From positions 1 to 5,039 of the forward strand of contig JANWKX010000125.1 in the NCBI GenBank assembly GCA_025451145.1: a stretch of 5,039 nucleotides of DNA, read 5' to 3'. The stretch comes from Vampirovibrionales bacterium. GTDB lineage: Bacteria > Cyanobacteriota > Vampirovibrionia > Vampirovibrionales > JAGQHJ01. Made by a program: the position numbers and the translations under genes. Positions 1-5,039 of the stretch are shown here, in pieces. Numbering within the stretch: the first letter of the stretch is position 1; each line of letters opens with the position of its first letter. The notes beneath the pieces are model-generated. The model was not told the DNA's origin and did no database searches. It worked only from the letters and a program-made list of their open reading frames with translations.

Positions 1-1169
1 AGGGTTTCAGGTCCACCCAGAAAGGGTTGGGCCAGGTAACCCAGGCTGGCATAGGAGGGTGTGTCGGCATCGGAACCGTAATAACCAATGGCAATGATTT
101 TTGGGCGTGTCTCCTTGGGATCGCCTTTGCCCTCCGGGTGGCATTCATCCAGATAAGGTTGGATTGCCGCAGACAGATCCGGTGGGATGTAACGGCGATG
201 GCGGGAAAAATCAATGCCTTTTGCCGTCGAAATTTGCCCATTATCCAGCAAAATAGCCGCTGCGGTATCACGCCCGGACAAATTGGCGCCGGCTTCTTTC
301 TCATACCGGGATTTGGCATGCTCCATCAAGGTTATCAGCTTCGGCTCATTGAGATGCTGACGGGTCATCACGGCTCTGGCGAGGGGGGTGATCTTCAACG
401 GGAGATCTTGAATCCTGCCGTTGGGCAGGGAGACCTGACGCTGGCCCCAGAAGGGCAATAATTCCGTCAGTTTTCGGACATACAGATAATACGTACCGGA
501 ATCTGGGACTTTACGCAGGGAGATAATGTCGGTTTCCGGTGAAAAGAACTGGTTGGATTCAAACCAATGAAGGCAATCGGCGCAAGGCGTATCATTGTTA
601 TTCTCATCCAGAGGGTTGCTGTTTGTCAGTACCAATGCCTTCACTTTGAACCCGGCCTTCTGTCTCTCGGATATGGGGTTGGAAGTATTCAACGGCAGTT
701 GTTGGAGCGCTTTGCCGATGGCGCTTTGCAAGGCCGCTCGTTCGCCGCAAAAGTGGCGATCATCATAGGCCATTTCAATATTGGCGGCTAAGCCCCAGGT
801 GCCGTTTTCCAATTGCAGGTTTGAGGCATAGTGATCACCGGAATAGTTACCAAGCATCCGGCTTTTCAGTGCTAGTAGGTGGGCCTCCATTAATTTGTTA
901 ACGATTTGCCGCCTCTCTTGTCGGGATAATGTTACCCCTGACGAGGAAATCACAGGTATTGAATCCGGATTAATGTGATATTGACGGCGTAACTGCTCGA
1001 TTTCATCTTGTTCTTGAGATGATTTAGCCAGACTGGCCTGGCTTTGAGCCCCAAAGCATGGATTTGGAATAAAGGGCTTAACATGATGACGACACGCACT
1101 TAATGAATGCGCCGACGATTTCAATGCTAAATTTTGTCGATGGAAGCTGATATCTCGGATAGTGGCCAC
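1..1169 (-). CDS. Cytidine deaminase-fold protein with tandem domains (3' end off window)
   Basis: The frame is open from the stop at 1185-1187 to the left edge, with protein-like composition throughout. Numbering from the GTG at 1169, residues 1-90 are a divergent polar leader. Residues about 95-215 look like a cytidine deaminase domain: AANIEM, then CGERAAL with Cys141 and Glu143, then PCADC with Cys196 and Cys199. These match the C-x-E and P-C-x-x-C zinc-site motifs of that family. Residues about 299-385 look like a second copy (AAAILLDNG, RRYIPPDLSAAI, KIIAIGYYG) without the zinc ligands, much as E. coli Cdd pairs an active with a degenerate domain. The Glu-to-Cys spacing (52 residues between) is longer than in ordinary cytidine deaminases, so free cytidine may not be the substrate. 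The start is uncertain: the GTG has AAAGAG seven bases upstream, the first in-frame ATG is at 890 without a ribosome site, and a TTG lies at 1124. The fold is fairly sure; the substrate is unknown. Confidence 0.7.
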   Translation of the reverse strand, partial: MATIRDISFHRQNLALKSSAHSLSACRHHVKPFIPNPCFGAQSQASLAKSSQEQDEIEQLRRQYHINPDSIPVISSSGVTLSRQERRQIVNKLMEAHLLALKSRMLGNYSGDHYASNLQLENGTWGLAANIEMAYDDRHFCGERAALQSAIGKALQQLPLNTSNPISERQKAGFKVKALVLTNSNPLDENNNDTPCADCLHWFESNQFFSPETDIISLRKVPDSGTYYLYVRKLTELLPFWGQRQVSLPNGRIQDLPLKITPLARAVMTRQHLNEPKLITLMEHAKSRYEKEAGANLSGRDTAAAILLDNGQISTAKGIDFSRHRRYIPPDLSAAIQPYLDECHPEGKGDPKETRPKIIAIGYYGSDADTPSYASLGYLAQPFLGGPET

Positions 1170-1254
1170 GATCCAACTCTTTTTTCATTATTGAAGCTGA
1201 AACACCCAGTGAAACTCAAGCGTTATGTCAAAATTGAAACAATACTCGAAGTGA

Positions 1255-1294
1255 CGCCTGATGAGAATGGCATTGGTGAATCATGCTTCAGGCG
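1255..1294. repeat. 7-bp perfect inverted repeat in divergent intergenic region
   Basis: CGCCTGA at 1255-1261 is matched by its reverse complement TCAGGCG at 1288-1294, with 26 bases between. It lies between the divergent deaminase-like gene and msrA. It could be an operator or a leader hairpin, but a 7-bp match is short enough to arise by chance. Confidence 0.25.
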
Positions 1295-1338
1295 AATGAA
1301 AATCCCTCATCTGGCAACGATTTTTAACGCATTAACCA

Positions 1339-1347
1339 TGGTACGAT
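1339..1347 (+). promoter_or_regulatory. Possible extended -10 promoter element for msrA
   Basis: TGGTACGAT fits the extended -10 pattern TGn followed by a hexamer with four of six matches to TATAAT. It lies 36 bases before the msrA start, leaving room for a short leader. No good -35 hexamer is seen at 16-18 bases upstream, which extended -10 promoters can tolerate. This is a by-eye call only. Confidence 0.3.
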
Positions 1348-1370
1348 ATTGCCAAAAATAGAGCCAAAAT

Positions 1371-1376
1371 AAAGGA
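1371..1376 (+). promoter_or_regulatory. Ribosome-binding site of msrA
   Basis: AAAGGA ends seven bases before the ATG at 1384. This is normal spacing and supports that start, which places the catalytic Cys at residue 11 as in short MsrA proteins. Confidence 0.7.
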
Positions 1377-1383
1377 TGAACCC

Positions 1384-1854
1384 ATGACTGAAACCGCGAT
1401 TTTTGCCGCAGGATGCTTTTGGGGTGTTGAGGAAGAATTTCGCCAGCTTGAAGGCGTGCTTTCCACCAAGGTCGGCTATGTCGGAGGGCATACTCAAAAT
1501 CCGTCATACCAGGACGTTTGTACTGATACAACCGGACATGCCGAAGCGGTCGAGGTCGAGTTTGATCCGTCTAAAACCTCGTATGATGAGCTTTTAGAGG
1601 TGTTTTGGCGAATTCACAATCCCACAACCCTGAACCGCCAAGGCCCGGATGTGGGAACCCAGTATCGTTCGGCAATCTTTTTTACCACGCCTGAACAGGA
1701 ACAATTGGCACGGGCTGCCAAGGCGAAATTAGAGCAATCAGGGCGATGGAATCGGCCCGTTGTGACGGAACTTATCCAGGCAGCGCCCTTTTACCCGGCA
1801 GAGGAATATCACCAGCAGTATCTGCAAAAGCAGAATCTGAAATATTGCCATTAA
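1384..1854 (+). CDS. msrA: Peptide-methionine (S)-S-oxide reductase MsrA
   Basis: This 156-residue cytosolic enzyme reduces the S epimer of methionine sulfoxide, free or in protein, using thioredoxin-type reductant. The family signature GCFWGVE is at residues 10-16, with the catalytic Cys11 followed by Phe12. Further conserved blocks are GYVGG (31-35), TGHAEAVEV (50-58, including the conserved Glu54), QGPDVGTQYRS (86-96) and FYPAEEYHQQY (136-146). Cys155 in the C-terminal KYCH is the likely resolving cysteine, as in short MsrA forms ending in a Cys-His tail. No signal peptide is visible. The protein is shorter than E. coli MsrA because it lacks the N-terminal extension, not because it is truncated. 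msrB follows 30 bases after the stop (from its preferred start), so the two are very probably co-transcribed. Confidence 0.96.
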   Translation: MTETAIFAAGCFWGVEEEFRQLEGVLSTKVGYVGGHTQNPSYQDVCTDTTGHAEAVEVEFDPSKTSYDELLEVFWRIHNPTTLNRQGPDVGTQYRSAIFFTTPEQEQLARAAKAKLEQSGRWNRPVVTELIQAAPFYPAEEYHQQYLQKQNLKYCH

Positions 1855-1871
1855 TGTAGGAAGGAATTTTC

Positions 1872-1877
1872 AGGAGG
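1872..1877 (+). promoter_or_regulatory. Ribosome-binding site that decides the msrB start
   Basis: AGGAGG is a strong Shine-Dalgarno sequence. It is only one base from the ATG at 1879 but seven bases from the in-frame ATG at 1885, so the second ATG is the better start. A weaker AAGGAA lies at 1861-1865 and just upstream. Confidence 0.7.
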
Positions 1878-1884
1878 CATGACG

Positions 1885-2289
1885 ATGAGAGACAACGTGA
1901 GTCAGACTGACGAAGATTTGAAGGCGAAACTTAGCCCTGAAGCCTATAATATTACACAGCAAAAAGGGACAGAGGCCCCCTTTACGGGAAAATATTATCA
2001 TTTTGATGAAGAAGGTGTTTATGAATGCGTCTGTTGCCATGCGCCTTTATTCAGCTCAGAGACCAAATATGAATCCGGGTCAGGCTGGCCCAGCTTTTGG
2101 CAGCCATTAGAATCATCGAATATCAAGGAAATGCCTGATAATGCCCATGGCATGCGACGCGTTGAGGTGATGTGTGAACGCTGTAACGCTCACTTGGGCC
2201 ATGTCTTTGAAGATGGCCCTCAACCCACAGGATTAAGATATTGCATTAATTCCGCTGCTTTATCGTTTCAGCCTGGTGAATCCCAATAA
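1885..2289 (+). CDS. msrB: Peptide-methionine (R)-S-oxide reductase MsrB
   Basis: This cytosolic enzyme reduces the R epimer of methionine sulfoxide, complementing MsrA. It has 134 residues from the preferred ATG at 1885, or 136 from the ATG at 1879; the numbers below use the longer form. The four structural zinc ligands are visible as Cys50 and Cys53 (CVCC) and Cys99 and Cys102 (CERC). The substrate-pocket motif SGSGWPSF is at 66-73, HLGHVF at 105-110, and the catalytic Cys122 sits in RYCINSAAL. The usual resolving cysteine of E. coli-type enzymes (SGCGWPS) is Ser68 here. Recycling therefore probably uses another cysteine, such as the extra Cys52, or thioredoxin directly, as in other MsrB proteins with this substitution. 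It is the second gene of the msrA-msrB unit. Confidence 0.96.
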   Translation: MRDNVSQTDEDLKAKLSPEAYNITQQKGTEAPFTGKYYHFDEEGVYECVCCHAPLFSSETKYESGSGWPSFWQPLESSNIKEMPDNAHGMRRVEVMCERCNAHLGHVFEDGPQPTGLRYCINSAALSFQPGESQ

Positions 2290-2290
2290 T

Positions 2291-2312
2291 ATAAAGGCAG
2301 AGAGCCGTTTAT
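2291..2312. terminator. Weak hairpin between convergent msrB and cheY
   Basis: ATAAAGGC (2291-2298) can pair with GCC-TTTAT (2304-2306 and 2308-2312), leaving a five-base loop and one bulged G. It lies in the 19-base gap after msrB and overlaps the stop codon of the converging cheY. The stem is short and AT-rich without a clean T-run, so a terminator role in either direction is only possible. No better terminator is visible here. Confidence 0.25.
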
Positions 2313-2734
2313 TCCTGGATAATCTTGCCTTCTGACATATCGACCCGTTGCTCTTTCTTAGGAGGGGGCAGTGTGCCGAGGATTTGTAAAAGCTTTTCTT
2401 TGAGATCTTCCGGTGTAAAGGGTTTCACCATGTAATTGTTGGCCCCGGCTTGAATGGCAGTAATAATTTGGCCCCGCTCTGCCTCGGTGGTGACCATCAT
2501 AATCGGGGTGGTAATCCCGGCGCTGCGTATCTCAAACAAGGCTTCTATGCCGGAGAGGTTAGGCATATTCCAATCCATCAGAATGAGGCTGAAGGTCTTT
2601 TCCTTGGCGATTTGTAACGCCTCGTTCCCGTCGGCAGCTTCGACAATATCGTCATCATCAAAGTTGAGATTGGATAATTCACGAATAATAACTTTGCGCA
2701 TAATGGCGGAGTCATCGACAACCAGGATTCTCAT
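2309..2734 (-). CDS. cheY: CheY-like single-domain response regulator (operon-distal copy)
   Basis: This is a stand-alone receiver domain of 141 residues, expected to be phosphorylated by CheA and to signal to the flagellar motor or another output. The acidic pocket is Asp7-Asp8, the phospho-acceptor is Asp54 in MDWNMP, the switch Thr is Thr82 in MMVTTE, the aromatic switch residue is Tyr101 and the conserved Lys is Lys104 in VKPF. All residues needed for phosphorylation are present. A charged tail of about 20 residues after the last helix (starting PPPKKEQ) makes it longer than E. coli CheY (129 residues). It is the last of the five che genes, 27 bases after cheX, with AAGGAG eight bases before its ATG. 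It is closely similar to the other cheY here, so the pair looks like paralogues. Which copy acts at the motor cannot be told. Confidence 0.92.
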   Translation of the reverse strand: MRILVVDDSAIMRKVIIRELSNLNFDDDDIVEAADGNEALQIAKEKTFSLILMDWNMPNLSGIEALFEIRSAGITTPIMMVTTEAERGQIITAIQAGANNYMVKPFTPEDLKEKLLQILGTLPPPKKEQRVDMSEGKIIQE

Positions 2735-2761
2735 GAAACGGGCTCCTTGCTTAAGGTGGGC

Positions 2762-3265
2762 TTAATAGCGTTTAAAGGACAGTTGAAGGTGGAAAATATG
2801 GCCTTCGGATTCAAACTCCAGGACCAGGAACGGAGCCCCTTTTGCCTGGCTGGTGACTTGGTGACCGGCCCCTTGAATCACCGTGGGTAGGGTCAATTTA
2901 TAAAGACATCCACTTTCGTTGGATAAAGCGGCCTTAGCCTGGCCTGAAACCATATTGACCAATTCACCAATGCCGTCACAACGATCTTCCGAGGACAAAT
3001 GTTCCGGCTTAGTGCCCAAGAATCTTGCAACCACAATGTTGGCCAAGGGCAATGGAAAAGATAAGGCGACTGTGCCTTCGCCTTGTTCACCTAAAATACC
3101 GATAACACCGGATAAATCTCCGCTAGGCAGATACTCCTCCTGGGCAAAGATTTGTTTCATTTGAACCTGGGTATTGGTCATTTTCTCCATGACCGTCATG
3201 GTGGCTTTAATCAATGGGTTAACGAGGCTTGCGTCCAGATCGGATTTGACATTGGTTTGCGACAT
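2762..3265 (-). CDS. cheX: Chemotaxis protein CheX (CheC/CheX/FliY-family CheY-P phosphatase)
   Basis: This 167-residue cytosolic protein is expected to dephosphorylate CheY-P and so end the excitatory signal, the job CheZ does in enteric bacteria. The family's catalytic signature E-x-x-N is seen once, as Glu101 and Asn104 in GELVNMVSGQAKAAL. A single motif is typical of CheX, whereas CheC usually has two. Upstream, residues 50-70 have a strand-rich stretch (SGVIGILGEQGEG) and LANIVVARFLG precedes the catalytic helix, as in this family. CheX is normally a dimer. The start is supported by AAAGGA nine bases upstream. The gene lies between two cheY genes, 49 bases after one and 27 before the other, which fits its substrate being one or both of their products. 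Confidence 0.9.
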   Translation of the reverse strand: MSQTNVKSDLDASLVNPLIKATMTVMEKMTNTQVQMKQIFAQEEYLPSGDLSGVIGILGEQGEGTVALSFPLPLANIVVARFLGTKPEHLSSEDRCDGIGELVNMVSGQAKAALSNESGCLYKLTLPTVIQGAGHQVTSQAKGAPFLVLEFESEGHIFHLQLSFKRY

Positions 3266-3314
3266 GTTTGGTTATCCTTTACTCCTTATCAAAATAAATC
3301 TTTGGGGTGTATCC

Positions 3315-3695
3315 TTAAACAGCAAGCTCCATGCCCGGAACTGCCATGATTTTCATAATCAAATCCTCTTGTGAGAAGGGTTTGATGACGTAATTGATGG
3401 CTCCGGCCTGGATGGCCTTAATGATACTGCTTCGTTCCGATTCGGTGGTGACCATCATGATGGGAATATTTTGAAGGTGTTCGTCTTGTTTAACTTCAAG
3501 CAAGGTTTGATAGCCGTCTTTTACAGGCATATTCCAATCCAACAGAATGAGACCGACATCCTGGTAATGTTCTTTAAGGACATCAAGGGCATGCTGGCCG
3601 TTTTCGGCTTCCAAAAACTCAAAACCCAGGCGATCAATGGTGCTTTGAATAATCTTTCTCATAATCGAGGAATCATCAACGGAGAGTACTTTCAT
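3315..3695 (-). CDS. cheY: CheY-like single-domain response regulator (operon-proximal copy)
   Basis: This is a 126-residue receiver domain of standard CheY length with no extra tail. The acidic pocket is Asp7-Asp8, the phospho-acceptor Asp53 in LDWNMP, the switch Thr Thr83 in MMVTTES, the aromatic residue Tyr102 and the conserved Lys Lys105 in IKPF. It is expected to take phosphate from CheA and to be a substrate of the adjacent CheX. Its ATG follows the cheR stop with no gap (TAG then ATG), and its ribosome site AAGGGGG lies inside the end of cheR, five bases before the stop-plus-start junction ends, so translation is probably coupled to cheR. It shares most core residues with the second cheY downstream, including DWNMP, PIMMVTTE and AIQAGA. 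Confidence 0.93.
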   Translation of the reverse strand: MKVLSVDDSSIMRKIIQSTIDRLGFEFLEAENGQHALDVLKEHYQDVGLILLDWNMPVKDGYQTLLEVKQDEHLQNIPIMMVTTESERSSIIKAIQAGAINYVIKPFSQEDLIMKIMAVPGMELAV

Positions 3696-4556
3696 CTATT
3701 CCCCCTTCGCACGTTGCATTTGGTAATAAAGTCCACGGCCATGCTCCTGGGACAAAAAGTCTGTGGTATAGCCTGTTAAGGACTCAGAGGCCCCTAAAAA
3801 CAGGTATCCGTTAGGATTGAGAACATTGGCAACTTTTTGAAACAGATCCATTTTAAAATCGTGGGAAAAATAGATTGCGACGTTTCTCAACAACACAATA
3901 TCGAAGGATCCCAGCGATGAAAACGGATCTTTCAGGTTGAAGGGCTGGAATGTCACACGCCGCTTCACCTCATCCTTAATGACATAGACCCGGCCTTGGG
4001 CTTCAAAATATTGGTCTTTCAGATGCTCCGGCAATCCTCTGGAGATGGCGATAGCATCATAACGCCCCATCTTAGCCAGCTGTAAAATGGAGGTAGAGAT
4101 ATCCGTCGCCAAAATTTGAATCCGTTCACCAAGGCTTTCAGGGTAGCGCTTTTGACGTAGATACTCCGCAATGGTCATGGACAGGGAATAAGGCTCCTGA
4201 CCGGAGGAGCAGGCCGCAGACCAGATCCGAATCTCCTGGCGTTTACCCTGGATAAGGTCATCGACCAAGGCGGGAAGCAAGCATTCTTCCATGATTTTGT
4301 AGGGCGATTCGTCCCGAAACCATAAGGTCTCATTGGTGGTCATGGCGTTGATGATTTTGTCTTTCAAGCCATTAATGCCGGATTTTGCCTTAAGATAAAA
4401 CTCCCCAAAGGAGTTGCACCCGGATTCTAAGGCCAGGCTGGTTAATCGCGCCTCAATCAGATAGGTTTTGTCTTCTTGCAAGGCAATGCCGCACTCGCTT
4501 TCGATAAAATTTCGAAAGAGGGCAAATTCATCCTTGGTAATGGACAGATCCGTCAT
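3696..4556 (-). CDS. cheR: Chemotaxis protein methyltransferase CheR
   Basis: CheR methylates glutamates of chemoreceptors with S-adenosylmethionine, opposing CheB during adaptation. The protein is complete at 286 residues, the usual length. Residues 1-70 form the all-helical N-terminal domain. The link motif TTNETLWFRD is at 73-82 (canonical TTNET-x-FFRD, here with Trp79). The cofactor-binding motif WSAACSSGQEPYS is at 112-124, ATDIS with Asp152 at 150-154, NLKD at 207-210, LLRNVAIYF at 222-230 (usually LCRNVLIYF) and LFLGASES at 252-259. There are no tetratricopeptide repeats or fused domains. The ATG overlaps the cheB stop by one base (TAATG). Its ribosome site AGGA lies within the 3' arm of a strong hairpin formed from the end of cheB. 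Confidence 0.96.
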   Translation of the reverse strand: MTDLSITKDEFALFRNFIESECGIALQEDKTYLIEARLTSLALESGCNSFGEFYLKAKSGINGLKDKIINAMTTNETLWFRDESPYKIMEECLLPALVDDLIQGKRQEIRIWSAACSSGQEPYSLSMTIAEYLRQKRYPESLGERIQILATDISTSILQLAKMGRYDAIAISRGLPEHLKDQYFEAQGRVYVIKDEVKRRVTFQPFNLKDPFSSLGSFDIVLLRNVAIYFSHDFKMDLFQKVANVLNPNGYLFLGASESLTGYTTDFLSQEHGRGLYYQMQRAKGE

Positions 4557-5039
4557 TAGCCGATCCTGACTATGGATCGGCTGAGGGCGACAATTCGACC
4601 GGGAAGATGGGCCAAGTCCACGTGCTCATCAGAGAGCCCGACTTCATCTACCGCTCTTGGCATGCCGTAGACTACGCAAGATTCGGCACTTTGGGTTAAA
4701 CAATAAGCGCCGGATTGCTTTAAAACCTGAACCCCACGCATGCCGTCATTTCCCATGCCCGTCATAATCACGGCCAGCGTGTTTTCTCGGTAGACACTTT
4801 CAACTGATCGAAACAGGACATCCACGGCTGGGCGGCAGCTATTTTCGGGCGGATCCTCGTTCAATTCGATAATAATGCTACCAGCCCGTTTAACAATCAT
4901 ATGTTTTCCGCGAGGGGCAATATAAACGGTGTTGGGTAAAACCGGTTCTCCGGACACCGCTTCTCTAACGGTTAAACTGGATTTTTTATCCAGGCTCATG
5001 GCTAAAGATGCGGTAAACACAGGTGGCATGTGTTGGACA
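4556..5039 (-). CDS. cheB: Chemotaxis methylesterase/deamidase CheB, catalytic domain (5' end off window)
   Basis: CheB removes methyl groups from chemoreceptor glutamates, and often deamidates glutamines, after phosphorylation by CheA. Only the C-terminal part is present: the frame continues through the right edge as VQHMPP, so the in-frame Met at 5029 is internal and not a start. The catalytic His is the one in QHMPP (5030-5032), and the catalytic Asp lies in MTGMGNDG, 95 residues from that Met. The nucleophilic Ser and any receiver domain are beyond the window. Other family motifs seen are YIAPRGKHM, RPAVDVLF and YGMPRAV. It is the first che gene visible and its stop overlaps the cheR start. 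The gene looks intact within the window. Confidence 0.95.
   Translation of the reverse strand, partial: VQHMPPVFTASLAMSLDKKSSLTVREAVSGEPVLPNTVYIAPRGKHMIVKRAGSIIIELNEDPPENSCRPAVDVLFRSVESVYRENTLAVIMTGMGNDGMRGVQVLKQSGAYCLTQSAESCVVYGMPRAVDEVGLSDEHVDLAHLPGRIVALSRSIVRIG
4558..4582 (-). promoter_or_regulatory. 9-bp perfect hairpin at cheB stop, covering the cheR ribosome-binding site
   Basis: AGCCGATCC at 4558-4566 and GGATCGGCT at 4574-4582 are exact reverse complements with a seven-base loop; six of the nine pairs are G-C. In the minus-strand mRNA the 3' arm contains most of AGGA (4564-4567), the only good cheR ribosome site. The stem ends on the first base of the cheB stop, two bases before the cheR AUG. 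A ribosome finishing cheB would melt it. It also encodes the last residues of CheB. The structure is seen directly; the regulatory role is inferred. Confidence 0.55.

Noticed and set aside
27..791. Plus-strand open frames at 27-461 and 567-791 as genes
   Set aside because: They lie antisense to the long minus-strand deaminase-like frame, which has recognisable motifs throughout; neither has a ribosome site or a known motif.
1226..1231. TTGACA on the minus strand as a -35 box for the deaminase-like gene
   Set aside because: The hexamer is perfect, but no acceptable -10 is found 16-18 bases downstream (the 17-base position reads TGGGTG).
1134..1361. Plus-strand 75-codon frame before msrA
   Set aside because: It begins at a TTG without a ribosome site, overlaps the 5' end of the deaminase-like gene and shows no domain. 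A small real gene cannot be fully excluded, but nothing supports it.
1384..2734. msrAB and the che genes as one functional system
   Set aside because: They converge rather than share an operon, and no shared regulatory element is visible; adjacency alone is not evidence.
2745..2756. CCTT/AAGG hairpin over the ribosome site of the distal cheY
   Set aside because: The stem is only four base pairs and AT-rich at the loop; too weak to claim regulation.
2454..3779. Frames overlapping cheY, cheX and cheR in other frames (for example 2454-2765, 2919-3164, 3471-3779)
   Set aside because: All are shadows of confidently identified chemotaxis genes and lack ribosome sites and motifs.

Overview
The window is ordinary bacterial chromosome of roughly even base composition. 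It carries a chemotaxis operon, so it comes from a motile bacterium with methyl-accepting chemoreceptors. The cheB-cheR-cheY-cheX-cheY order, with a CheX phosphatase rather than CheZ, argues against an enteric or typical gamma-proteobacterial source. I cannot place the organism from sequence alone; a deep-branching lineage such as the Melainabacteria (Vampirovibrio-like) is only a guess.

Layout. Positions 1-1169 (minus strand, running off the left edge) hold a long open frame of at least 389 codons with no ATG near its 5' end. It encodes a cytidine-deaminase-fold protein with one intact zinc site and a second, apparently degenerate copy of the domain. Positions 1170-1383 are a divergent intergenic region. 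Positions 1384-2289 (plus strand) are msrA and msrB, a two-gene methionine sulfoxide reductase unit. After a 19-base convergent gap, positions 2309-5039 (minus strand) are five tightly packed chemotaxis genes. In transcription order (right to left) they are cheB (5' end off the window), cheR, a cheY, cheX and a second cheY.

How the genes work together. CheB (methylesterase) and CheR (methyltransferase) set receptor methylation and hence adaptation. The two CheY receivers carry the phosphoryl signal, and CheX, lying between them, is expected to dephosphorylate CheY-P. No cheA, cheW, receptor or motor gene lies in the window; they are presumably upstream (to the right) or elsewhere. MsrA and MsrB repair the S and R epimers of methionine sulfoxide and have no evident mechanistic link to the che genes.

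The two points most worth following up are the deaminase-fold protein and a 9-bp perfect hairpin at the cheB/cheR junction. That hairpin would bury the cheR ribosome-binding site in mRNA and ends on the cheB stop codon, a layout that suggests translational coupling of the two opposing enzymes. I saw no tRNA, rRNA, CRISPR array, insertion sequence or clear sign of recent transfer.
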